The position numbers were made by a program, and so were the translations under genes. Of a stretch of 64,000 nucleotides of DNA, positions 1-10,668 are shown one piece after another; position 1 is the stretch's first letter, and every line of letters begins with the position of its first letter. The notes beneath the pieces are model-generated. The model saw only the letters and a list, made by a program, of their open reading frames with translations. It was not told the origin of the DNA and searched no databases. The DNA comes from Triops longicaudatus (lineage: Eukaryota > Arthropoda > Branchiopoda > Notostraca > Triopsidae), in NCBI GenBank assembly GCA_022885665.1, contig JAGQDJ010000100.1:203501-267500 (forward strand). The letters are read 5' to 3'.

Positions 1-890
1 CACTAAATCATAAAACGATTCACCATACAAGCCACATTTTTTTTTCGTTTCTCAACGTTTGTCTGGCTCTTCCACATGGGTTATTTCTCTCTAAATGACC
101 AAGAGATCTTCAACTTATCGTCAATACAAAAGTATCACATCCCCAAATATTCTTGTTCTTTCTGTTTCTTCTTCTGAATCTGGTCCCTCCCCATGTTCAA
201 ATTCTCTCACATACGCTCCCATGCATACAATTGGTTGAGCAACGCACAACTAAACCAATCTGATACATGTCAGGTACCCACAGGAATTGAATGGACGAAA
301 ACCAACTTAAAATCATATTACATTGACATCAACATTTTTTTTATATAAAAATTAATCAAAGTTGCTGCTGCACTCATTTAGCCATAGTATAAAAAAGAAC
401 ATGGGGAAACTTAAACCTTCACACGATTATCTTTTTTAAAAAAAGTACAAGGACAGTGATAGAAAAGTAACAAAAGGAAACGCAAAGCCAACCGGACGAA
501 AATTTGTTGGAAGTATTTTTTTAGAACTCCAAGACAAAATACTGAACAGTGAAACGACGAAACTTTCAAGGCACCTTTTTTTTCAGGAAAGAAAAGGAAG
601 GGGGGGGGGGAGTTTCTGGATTAACTTTATATCAATTAAGTACCCTGTGCAGTATATCTAAGCTGCCACTAATTAGAAAATGGGCAAGAAACAGAAAATA
701 AAGACATCGGAAAATGAAAACGAAAAGTAGCTAAAATTTTTTCACTTGAAAAAAAAAGGAATTTTTGTTACGCTTCTTTCAGAGGAAAAGAGTGCAAGAA
801 AGGGTCGCCCAACTCGAGGGAATATAAAAAAACATGGGATAAATCTTGCGTAGTGTGACGAACACGAGATTACTGTATATACAACGGTTT
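1..890. other. Downstream flank of the FoxN gene, no gene seen
   Basis: AT-rich sequence with several poly-A and poly-T runs and a run of ten or more G near 600. No conserved reading frame or structural RNA was recognised. The part next to 890 is presumably 3' UTR of the minus-strand forkhead gene, but I could not fix a polyadenylation site. Confidence 0.5.
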
Positions 891-3233
891 TTAGACGCTT
901 TCCACACGGTGGCCAGCGGTCATCAAAAGCATTTCTGTCGAATAGGGCTTGGTGACGGGGTACACAAAGTTGCTCCGCACTGAAGACGAAATTCGCTGTC
1001 GTTTCTCAGGGTTGTTGAAGCGGGAAACGATGCTCACGTCCAAATTGACGTCTTCGTCTTCGTAGTAATCGTCACCCGTATCAGACTAAAAAAAGAAGAA
1101 AATTTTACTTTCTTAAAAGATTCTCGATCTCTTATCATAAAACTACTCTGTCCTCTAATATGAAAAAAAAAAACTCGTCTGGCCTCGCCTTGCGCGGGTT
1201 ACATGCTACTATAGTCAATACCAGCATACGGCAAAAATCCGCTTATAACGAGGCTAATACCGCAAACGCAATCGAACCAGTCGAAAATAAAATGAATACA
1301 GCAAATCTCGTTATAATGAACTGTCGGCTACAGATGGATTGTAGGCAAATGAGCTGTCATGCTACGTGTGTACGAAAAAGCGTCTGATATACTGAACTCC
1401 GGCTGTACCGAAAAGTTCGCATTAACAAGAAGCTCCGAGACAGTGTTACGGAACGGGCCACTTTTCCGGAACGAATTTTTCTCCGTTTCTCTGCCAATTT
1501 CTGTCCATAACTGCAAGGATAGAACAGAGCCTGAACGGAACTGGCAAAGGAAAGGATATGACGCCATACTGGAAAAACGTCCGGCTCCGAAACACGTTTT
1601 TACTGAACGATAGTAATCTCGACGTACAATTCGAAATATAAAATTGTCAGATTTTCTCTCCGCATCTTTTACCTGTGAACTGGGTCGGGATCGTGTGCCG
1701 ATGACGTCAATAGGCGATCCAGCTTCTTCGGGGCTGGGTTCTGGTACGGACGTGAAGATTCGGTCTTTGAATGACAAATTGGTGGTGGCAGGCTCTTCGG
1801 TTTCCTCGTCTTCGGATTCCGTGCTGGCTCCGGCGCCGTAATCGAGTTTCAATTCTCCTCTTTCCAGGACTTCTAATATGTCTGGGAACGCCATGGCTCT
1901 CCGAATCGCTGACGGGTCCTTGCGCGACCACTTGGCAACTTCGTCATCCATTTTGGCCACTTTAGCCGGGTTCAGGGCCCACAAACACCCTTTGCGCGTA
2001 TTAGCTCCCGCGGACGGTTTCTCTATCTTCTCAAAACATTTGTTCAAGCTCAAGTTGTGACGCACCGAATTCTTCCAACCCGCTGGCGCTGTCTTGAAAT
2101 ACGGAAAGTGTTGACTGTAGAAAAATTAAACGAAAATTAATACAATTGTCCTATGTCATTCAATTCAACCATTTAAATTACTGTGATAAAATTCACAAGC
2201 ATATCGAAAAATCTTTCTTCAAATAGAAGAAAATAACAATAATAACACAAAAAATGACTAAAATAATAGTCAGCTGAAAAAATTTACACAAATAAATTAC
2301 TAATGAAATGGCTTAAGACATGAAGTGAATAAAAAAAATACAAAAATTTTTCGGATTTAGTAAAGAATAATTCTTTGAAGTAAATACGTACCACATGAAT
2401 CGATAAATTTCAGACACCGGTAAACATCCCGTTCGACTGTTTTTCAAAGCCAGGGCGATAAGACACGAATAGGAGTAGGCGGGTTTGGGGAGGGTAGATC
2501 CTTCTGTGGATGAGGGTTTGACTTTTGCTTGTTTGTTATCGCTGGCTCTGCGTTGCGTGACTCGGGCTACGTTGACGGCAGGGGCGGGGCTAGCCGGGGC
2601 CGGGGAATGGGATTCTAAGTAGTACGGTTTGAGACAAATGGTTTTAGGTGATTCGGGGTTAAAAACGGTCTCTTTCTGCACGCTAAAGCCGGAGAAATTT
2701 CTTCGTGGGCTTTGGGCGACGTTATTTTCGGGCAAAACGCTCAAAGGGTTGACCAAAACGTCCGTAGAATCGGAATCCAGGGCTAGGGTCGGGTGATGGG
2801 ACACGTGGGCGTGTCCGTTGTTGACCGAATGGGACAGAAGGTTACCTCCTCCGTCCAACCACGGTCCTAAACTGCCCAGACTGCTTAAACTGCTGATGCC
2901 CATTTCGGAATGAATGGGATCCGAGTCCAAATCGCCGATTTCGACTTCGAGGCGCTCCAAGCGGTCGAGCCGTTCAACGTCGGATTCCATGCGTACGATT
3001 TGGTCGAGTTTGTCGAAATCGGCGTTAGTGAGATTGGTGCCGATTTCCGTGAAATTGATACCACTGAGTAGTTCGCTGCCCGAACTGCCACAACCCAGCG
3101 CGTAATTGCCCAAGAAGAAACTGTCATGATCCGGCTCCGGTTTGATAATATCAATATCGGTCAGGTCGAAGAGGTTTTCCAGCGAATGGCTGAAAGCCGG
3201 TTTCATGCTTGCTTTAGAAGTAAATAAATCCAT
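891..3233 (-). CDS. Forkhead box transcription factor, FoxN1/4 type
   Basis: Sequence-specific nuclear DNA-binding regulator. Three coding exons read 3233-2392, 2114-1673 and 1085-891, giving 492 aa with matching phases (2, then 0). The forkhead domain runs from about residue 250 to 345. It starts with KPAYSYSCLIALALKNS at the end of exon 1, continues across the intron into HFPYFKTAPAGWKNSVRHNL (recognition helix 3), and ends near GCLWALNPAKVAKMDDEV. The block after it, WSRKDPSAIRRAMAFPD and GELKLDYG, is characteristic of the FoxN1/N4 subfamily (jumeau and CHES-1-like relatives) and is absent from other Fox classes. The N-terminal 240 residues are acidic and Ser-rich, and the last exon encodes an acidic tail. 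The start lies in a good context (caccATGG). Nearby upstream sequence to about 4.5 kb may hold untranslated exons. The FoxN1/4 class is sure; the exact orthologue is not. Confidence 0.92.
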
Positions 3234-5546
3234 GGTGGTGTCGTGCGCAGCGAATTCCGGTTAATTACTGGCTCAAAAAATTTCTACGACCCAATCTGCA
3301 ATGAAACAAAATTGCAAATAAATCAAACAATTCAGCAAAAACGAAAATAGTGCAAAATTTTGTTTGACATGGAAAATTAATTCACAAATGACAAACGAAA
3401 TATTATTTAAAACGTTACGGAGGCCGAGTTTAATAACATTCTCAACTTTAATACAAGATACCCAAAACACGAAGGAATTGCTTTGCGTTTTATATTCGTC
3501 ATTTTCGTATCTTACCAGATATAACGACAGTTTAAAAAAAATACTGGTCCTAGTGAGATTTTCTCTTGAAAAGTAAATAAGAATATTTTTAAATCCTATT
3601 TGAGAGAAAAAAAAGTACTTGGTCTAACAAAATTGCAGAAGCCTATGATAGATATAAATACGAAAAATTGCTAGTGAAACGGGAGAAAAATCGAGAATCA
3701 AAATTAGCACGTTTGCGCTACCTTATCAAGGCTATTCTGCGGAATGTATAACAAAGAGAATTTTAATTAGCGTCAATTACGGTAATAAATCGGAACAAAA
3801 TGAAAACGTGGGGAAAAATTTTAACAAAAGCGACCTAAAATTTAATGAGGAGCTAACACGCGTTTCCGATTCGAAGTTCGTGGAATTTATTTATCTTTTT
3901 GAATCACAAAAGGCGGGTTGGCGAGTGGCGCCATATTTACTACACACGACCGGACAACGGCGCTCCCGCCATCGCATAGTAAATTGTCTTCTCCTTACGT
4001 TGACCTTGAGTAAAAATTGTCAGCTTTAGCCTTGATCGTAGCATAAATTAAAATCTAGCCTTTTTAATCCAAAATAATCACTTTTCGAAAAGCCGAATGC
4101 CTTCCGCACCACTTGACGCCTTATCCGGCAAAGTTTTTTCTTGTGTCGCAACGAGTTCCTTTGAAAGGAACGTGCCAAGTACGCACAAAATTTCACCTTT
4201 TCTGCGCGAAAAATGACTGGGGAAACAGTTTAAATAATCTTACCTAATGCGCACTAATAATATCTTCCAGTAATTCCAGTACGTCAGTCAGGTCGCACTA
4301 ATTTACCGCGAGTATTTGGTGCAAAGTTACCGCGTTTTTCAAACAAGTAAAATGGCGGGCTCCGCACAACCGACAACACCAGGTCCAAGGCGAGGCAGAA
4401 CGTTGGTGCCAGGACTCCGGCGGACAAAGACCGGCTCGCTTTTGAAAACGCCGCGCTACCATTGGCGCCCTTGCTACACGTGACCTACTACGGCCACTGT
4501 GGTTGGCCCGCCGGCGCTTTTTCCTTAGTCCCAATCTTTTAAATGGCCGATTGCGGGGTTTTGCGCATTAAATCCTTGTACCAATTTATTTCCTTATAAT
4601 TCTGTATTTAACTCCGGAATAAATGGTAAAAAAATACGTCATAAATTCATTCCATACCTGACGATATAACAATAACAAATACACCGGTATATCAACAATT
4701 GAAAAAGTAGAAAAACGTGTTTTAAAAAGTTCAATGAATTTGGCCCAGTTATGGAATATATCAGAAATTCAATGCATAAAACGAGATTCCTTTTTGGCGG
4801 GGAACCAAAACGAGGTCTCCTTTGGTCTTCCAAGGTTTTTACATGCCCGTAAGAAATGAAGGAAGACAACAAAAGGTGAAGTGAAAAGGGCAGAAGGTAC
4901 AAGAATTACCCTTTGCTAACCCCCCCTCCCAAAGGGAAGAGGGGAGAGTTAATCCCCCGTTCCGGTTCTCATGAATGGACGAGTTCAGTTTGGAATGAAG
5001 AGGGGGGAGTCAACCGGAGTATACGCGAAAAGAAAGCTCGCATTCCTTACAAAACTCGTCAAGCTAAGCGCGAAAAGGAGGGAAACGTGACACCGCAAGG
5101 CTAGACACGGGAACAAATAGACGTATGGACTGCTACACTAAACAGGAAACGAGGAATGCCAGATGGCCATCCCACTTGAATTCTTTGTTGCAAATACGCG
5201 GGTCCGGTTCCTGGAACCGAACCTGCGGGTTGTGCATGCTGTATTGATCGACAGCGCGCGCAGGCTTTTTTTTCTTAAAAAAAAAGAAAGGCACTTCGAT
5301 ATCGAGCATTGTGAGATACGATTTCGATATTAAAAATTCGATTTTTCTTAGAATAAAGAAAGGCTAGAACATGAGAATTATACACGGTTTGTCTCGCCTT
5401 TCGCGGGCAACGTAGGTAAGCCCAGCTGAGGAGAAAGCGCATGTAATGAGGTCAAGCCTCCATTTTCGTCGTGTTTCTACCGCGTACGGAGAAACTCAAA
5501 GGGAAAATTAATGAGAAAATGCACTGATCTTGGTTGATATTATTTG
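3234..5546. other. Intergenic region, possible FoxN promoter and 5' UTR
   Basis: No supported coding region. A GC-richer stretch at about 3,910-4,540 contrasts with the AT-rich surroundings and lies upstream of the minus-strand forkhead gene, so it may hold its promoter and a non-coding first exon. Around 5,256-5,290 a T-run and an A-run form a short imperfect inverted repeat. ORFs here show no family signature. Confidence 0.4.
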
Positions 5547-6704
5547 CTAGAGTATTTCCTGGGCACTTCGGCAATCTTTCTGAGGCATAAATTTAACCTT
5601 GTGCACATCTTCGACGCCAAATGATGCAATAAAAATGTTAACAACGGTGATGAGAAATATTAAAGCCAGAGCTATATTGTTAATTCGCCTGGCCCATTTT
5701 ACCCGATCAGCGCCGCTTTGTTCTGCATAGTTATTCATAACTAAGGCAAAGCCTACTATAACCTAAAAATTCCATTGATGATCATTAAACAGGGAATTTA
5801 GAGAAAAATAGGGTATTTTTTTACCTGTAGGACAATGCTGATACTGATCAGAACAATGGAAATGTAGTAGTAGACATCATAAGCCTCACTTCGTAATACG
5901 TAACGTAACTGACTAGCGTTGGCAGTGAGCAAAGCCACATCCATCATCCCTTGAGCGATGTTCTTCTTAATTGCATACACCCCGTGCGGCTGTGGATACT
6001 GAAAAACATTTAAAAAATACATTAAATTTAGAATAACATTTAAGCACATATATGGCAAAATCTTTGAAAACAAATGAAATTGCGTCATAATAATAATACT
6101 TATAGATAGCCAAATTTCGTTAGAAGTACTAACCGCGTAAAAATAGTGCAGATTTGCTATAATTTCTATTTTTATTAAATGTCTATTAAAATCTGTCTAA
6201 TGATATGAAGTCCTGATTATATGAACAGCATTTGGATAAGCAGTTCATATAATTGGAGTTCTACTGTGATTTCAGACAGAAAATTCACGGAAATATGGAA
6301 AACAAATCGTAGGAAATTGGAAAGCTTTTTATTTTTACTCCATGGAAAGGATGTTGTGGAAATTTTCCCCCGTTTTCCATCGGTGGTTTGTGCCTTGGTT
6401 CGACATCCTCTGGTTTTTCACCATCACTGGGCTTAGTGTCGGTTAATCCTGGATCTAACCCTTCATCCGGCGAATCACGACCTTCAGGATTATTCCGCCT
6501 TTCTGGGTTGGTTCTGGGGTTAATTTCAACCATAACGTCATCTTCATCAAAATCTGTCAAACCAATATCGACGCCGTTCATGGCACGCGCCGCTTCTCCA
6601 TAGTTGTTATCCGAATTTCGGGGCACAATTAAGGCATCGTTCTCATTAGAATCGCCACGTGAGGCTAAGGCAGTTAAAGGAATTGATAGACTACTGTCAG
6701 CCAT
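5547..6704 (-). CDS. Ninjurin family membrane protein
   Basis: Ninjurins are small two-helix plasma-membrane proteins. In vertebrates NINJ1 oligomerises to rupture the membrane in lytic death; arthropod members act in adhesion and wound responses. Three exons read 6704-6339, 5998-5825 and 5762-5547 (phase 0 at both junctions), for 251 aa. The first 122 residues are a hydrophilic, Pro/Asp/Glu-rich extension without helices. Exon 2 holds the family signature KNIAQGMMDVALLTANASQL, matching the amphipathic and first membrane segment, then YYYISIVLISISIVLQ. Exon 3 gives the second membrane segment, INNIALALIFLITVVNIFIA, followed by SFGV as in vertebrate ninjurins. The N-terminal extension is longer than in vertebrate NINJ1 and its role is unknown. 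Membership is firm; the A, B or C subtype is not assigned. Confidence 0.92.
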
Positions 6705-7597
6705 CGTTTGCTTGTTGACGTTGTAGCTTTCCGGTTCCCAGTTTCCTTATAGGCAAATTCTGCATCTAAACTGTATAAAGACACGCAATGTAAACATATG
6801 GAAACTAAAGTATGCTTAAATAGAATAAATGAGTTACTTACAACATAAAACACTGAGAGTTAATTATGGCAACATTTGTGAAGGAAAGGTGGACTTCAAA
6901 CAAACCAGGCGTCACTAACACTGGTAAACTGGCGAATATATTGCGTCCAAGATTTGGGGACGCCAATACGCCGCAGCTTGGGGTTTTTGAGGGGTCTGAC
7001 GTCATGTAAAACGGGGATTTTCACTTCAAGGCTAACTAGTTCCGATGCTAGGGCGTTCAGAGTGGGCATATGAACTTCTTGGGGGAGGAAAAGACAGTTT
7101 GGCGGGATATTTGTAACCAGTCAAACCAAATAGAGGATAGTCAAATGAATGTTTCCATTGACCATAAATTTTATTGGGAAATTTCAGCACACGAAGAAAG
7201 GAATTTAAAGGATTCCTATAAAGTGTCGAAATTCGGGACACTAACGTAAAATATAAAGGACCCTGTGTGCAAGAGACAAGCTCAGTGCAGAATTTATTTT
7301 TACACAGTTTTTGTGTAAAAAAAAATATCTTTCTAAGAAATAAAATTAGATAATAACAGTTATACATGCATTACCTCCGTGACACTGCGAAGTACGAAAA
7401 GTTTTAAACCATCAATTGTTCCTATATACGACGTCATAACTAAACCGAACTCAAATCTCACATTTCCCCAAATAGAAATGTTACACAATTTTTTTATTTA
7501 TTTTTTTTCTTTGTTTTGTTTTTTCTTCATGGCCTGAAATATTACAAAATGCATTCAATAACTAGAAATCAAATGCATTACGGCACTGAATCCAGTT
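6705..7597. other. Intergenic, nothing identified
   Basis: Region between the ninjurin start and the first candidate NAT1 start codon. AT-rich, with no recognisable domain in any frame. It presumably holds the promoters of both divergently transcribed genes. Confidence 0.4.
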
Positions 7598-9032
7598 ATG
7601 GTAAGGAGTGAGGTCACCGTTGTCGTAAGTATCAATGGGCAATCTACGTGTTTTCGAATGAGCTTACGATGAAGTACGGTTATGGAGTACTACACTTGTC
7701 ATTTCCTTGGTCCCTGGTAATGCCGTAACGTTTATTGCGCTGTTGACCCAATAAGCGACCCGGAACGGTACTCTTTCCACCTTCGACAGCTTGTTTTGAA
7801 GCCCGGACGATGACCGCATCCTCCAGCCCCTATCACGTTGATCAACAGTTGAGACAAGAACGTCTATAAGAATACGACTCCAAGTTGTCCTGCGTCCTAG
7901 TAGCATTCTGGTCAACAATGGTAACTGTCAAGTAGTACAACTTCATTGCGTAACGCGTAACGTCCTCGTACGAACCACGCCGAGCACCGTCGATTTCCTT
8001 CCAGTATTTTTAGTGATATTCTACGCACCAAACCATCGTAAGTGGACACATTACATAAAGCAATTAAAACGAATTTTGCACTCATTATATAAAACACTAT
8101 ACAAGGCAGAAGAAAAAATATATCTTTAAAATATTAACTTCCGTCTTTTTAGTTTTTATATAGCGTGTAAGACTTGTTTTAATTATTGGAATATGTGACC
8201 TATTTAGAAAAATGAATCTATAACCGATTTTTTGGAATTACGAATTTTAGCGTGGTGTAATGACAAATTTATAACGTATATCTTTACTGTAAATTTCTAG
8301 AAATCGTCAACAAATTCCACTAGGTCAGAAATGGTGCAAAATAGTCCACGAGAAACACGGGGAATTCGGTGTGCTGTTTTAAACACCGATCACTTGGACG
8401 ATTTGGTGGATTTCCTGCTGGATCATTTCTATAGCAAAATCATTTGGGGTATATCTTTGTGCTTGGATCCCAGAAAAGATGTTAAGCCATGGTTACGACC
8501 TTTACTGGAACACCGATTAAAATTAGGCTTTTCGGTTGGCGCGTGGGACGAGGATACGAATCTGCTGGTGGGCGTGGCTTCAAATGAGTTAAAGATTTCC
8601 AATCCGTCGCAGTTAGTTTTCCAAGATCAGCTTGTCACTCCTAGGTATCATAAAGCTTACAAAAACCTAGAATTGATCCGCGCTTTACACGGTGGCCGCG
8701 ATTTGCTGAAAATGTGCCAAGCTCAAAGTATCGGACGTATTGCGCAGTTATCGGTCCGGTCGGACTATGAGGGGCGGGGTATTGCTAGCCTACTGGTCAG
8801 AAGGAGCGAAAAGTTGTTTCTGGAAAAAGGAATCACACATGTTTACGCGGAAACTGTAAACGAGTTTTCGGCAGGGTTGTTTGAAAAGAAAGGTTACAAA
8901 GTAATAGGGGAGTTAGCATATGCCGATCATAAGGAAAATGGCGAAGTGGTTTTTAAGAATACGGGTGTTCACAAAACGTGTCGTTTATTCATTAAGCGAC
9001 TGACATGTCCATCACTGACTTCTCAAGCTTAA
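7598..9032 (+). CDS. NAT1: GNAT N-acetyltransferase, AANAT/dopamine NAT-like
   Basis: Predicted cytosolic acetyl-CoA-dependent acetyltransferase of the arylalkylamine type; in arthropods such enzymes acetylate dopamine, octopamine or serotonin. The catalytic exon is 8301-9032. It carries AVLNTDHLDDLVDFLLDHF at the N-terminus and GNAT motif A as VRSDYEGRGIASLL (the R/Q-x-x-G-x-G/A pyrophosphate loop). The C-terminal part includes YAETVNEFSAGLFEKKGYKV and ends near GVHKTCRLFIKRL, a block conserved in all six copies. An acceptor (tttctag) precedes 8301 in phase 0. Upstream, ATG at 7598-7600 directly abuts GTAAGG, which would splice ATG straight onto AAA TCG (244 aa). An overlapping donor at about 7628 is also in phase 0. 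The Met at 8331 (233 aa) remains an alternative start. The family is clear; the start and the substrate are not. Confidence 0.85.
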
Positions 9033-9230
9033 TTTTTTAAACACATTGAAGTATTAAGGTATTTACAATTAACTGTTAAATACTGTGCTCTATTTATTAT
9101 TTATATAATTTTGCTATGACTTTGACACTTAGCTTTCCAAATGTATGAAAAAGTTATTTTTCTTCTTACCACGCCTTTTTTCCCTGGAGAGTAGGATGTA
9201 TTCAAGATTTGGGCATTCTTGCTTACTATA

Positions 9231-9455
9231 GTCTTTTACCGAATTCACTAGTGCCATCTATCGGAGCCACGAAAACTACAAATCCGCCATTAGACCCTAA
9301 CAACTGCAAGCCTTTCACTTAGGTCAACATAGGAAAAGGAAGGTGTAACAAGGGGAATCCCGGAGAATCCTTGTGGCGCCTCCTAGCGCTTTAGCGTCTA
9401 ATGGCGGATTTCGCACTTTCTAGCCGTTAGCGGCGTAATTTGATAAAGACTCTAC
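9231..9455. repeat. Palindromic MITE-like repeat, copy 1
   Basis: About 225 bp, homologous to 39450-39665. Shared blocks include the stretch from ccatctatcg through gccacgaaaa and the end tagcgtctaatggcggattt. Internally aatccgccattagac is inverted as gtctaatggcggatt, so the element folds back on itself. The ends resemble each other as an inverted pair (agtctttta versus taaagact). It encodes nothing. The structure suggests a non-autonomous DNA transposon; target duplications are not clear. Confidence 0.6.
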
Positions 9456-9739
9456 TGTGCTCGTTGTATACTGGTGGATTTATTGTTAATATGTCAAAAA
9501 TGCTTCTGTAACATGGTAAAAAATGGATAGTATTAAGGGCATACTAAATACAAACGGCAGTTTGTATCCTCTTTCCCACTGAAGAAAGCTTCCTTGCAGG
9601 AACCGCTTCCTTTTTAGCTTCAAATTTAATCTCCGAACTAACTCCTGTCCTACTCTGAAGCTATCAATTCCCAGATTGTTCCGGGCTAAACCAAGAAAGG
9701 ATTTTGTGTACATTTAAAGTGCCTTGTTGTCGTGGATTG

Positions 9740-10085
9740 AAACCGCGAGGGACTATGTTCAATTTCATTGTAACCCAACAGACAAATTTAGTAGCCGCCC
9801 ACCGTAATCCTAAGATTCATTATTGGTAAGAATGAAATTCCGTGCACCCAGTCTGTAATAGTCAGTCCCTTTTTGACCTCCTTTTGAGCCAGACCCATTT
9901 CTTCAGCATACAATTTGACTGTTGTAAACGTCAAGTTAAAATAAATCACTAACAGTGAATGAGTGTTAAACCTATTGGCCCTTGAAGTTTGTTTCATTAA
10001 ATTTATCTGAAGTGAGCAAATTGCCTTGTCAAACCAGAATAGTTCCCTAACACCGTTAGCGCGATTCTGGCGGCGAGAAAGATAA
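9740..10085 (-). repeat. Dispersed repeat family R2, copy 1
   Basis: About 345 bp that matches 59590-59930 in reverse complement along nearly its whole length. Diagnostic shared strings are ccaccgtaatcct, gtccctttttgacctcctt, ttcttcagcata and gttagcgcgattctggcggc. The two copies differ by point changes and small gaps, so they are old. A 69-aa reading frame on the minus strand is broken in the other copy, so I treat it as non-coding. Confidence 0.7.
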
Positions 10086-10393
10086 TATTTGTATCAATAA
10101 AATGCATTTTCATAAATTGTACTTTTTTGGTGAAAAATAGCAAGCAAATTACTAACAAAAATAAATAAACAAGAATACATTTTCGAAACAAAAAGGAACA
10201 CAACCTTCTTTAAGAGCGAAAAAATACACCCGAATTTCTGAGTGATATGTTATAATGAAAGTCTGTCAAGTAAAGGAAGCTAATGAATAGCGCTTGGGAC
10301 GTTAGATAAAGCTTCAACAAGGGAACGTCGACTACTGCTGCCGCGGACCATCATTGTCCATTATCTTCTGTGTCCACAGCCTTATGGACTGTT

Positions 10394-10447
10394 AACTTAT
10401 GGATTCTCTTACGCTTGCACACAAAATATCGTTTCTTCGCACGCGCG
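10394..10447 (+). promoter_or_regulatory. Conserved element upstream of the long first exon of NAT2
   Basis: This stretch resembles 20232-20295 in front of NAT6. Both contain ttatggatt, then after a spacer the shared string tttcttcgcacgcgcg, and each lies 140-200 bp before a homologous 79-nt first exon. The region between element and exon is more diverged. It is likely a retained core promoter or proximal regulatory sequence from the NAT2/NAT6 duplication; the factor that binds it is unknown. Confidence 0.5.
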
Positions 10448-10589
10448 TCGGTTCAAGGGCCGATGCATGTTCAATTTCTCCACAAAACCATGACCTTCTC
10501 CCGATACATCTAGCATTTCTCTCTGTACCATCCGAGAACCTTGATTGGAGTATGTGAATACAACCCAAGAATCCATAAAGCGTATAACA

Positions 10590-10668
10590 ATGGATCTTCC
10601 AATCAAGCAAATCTTGCAACTTCTGCGACAATGGTGCTGTCCTATTATTCCTGTGGAAATCAACGCAG
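10590..10668 (+). CDS. NAT2 long first exon (amphipathic Cys-Cys leader)
   Basis: A 79-nt exon from ATG to a phase-1 donor (gcaG|gtaagc). It encodes 26 residues starting MDLPIKQILQLLRQWCCPII. Spacing of Ile and Leu with Lys, Arg and Gln suggests an amphipathic helix followed by a Cys pair. The NAT6 counterpart keeps length, phase and MDLPIK-ILQLLRQ plus Cys-Cys, which supports real coding. A membrane-anchoring role (helix plus possible S-acylated cysteines) is inference. Confidence 0.7.

Noticed and set aside
1328..2065. Long minus-strand ORF continuing past the FoxN exon-2 donor
   Set aside because: The frame follows the forkhead protein only to 1673. Below that it runs through the intron, and a matching acceptor leads to the true last exon ending at 891.
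7664..8097. Minus-strand ORFs upstream of NAT1, one starting with a weak hydrophobic leader
   Set aside because: No domain, no phase-consistent splice chain linking them, and they overlap the NAT1 first intron.
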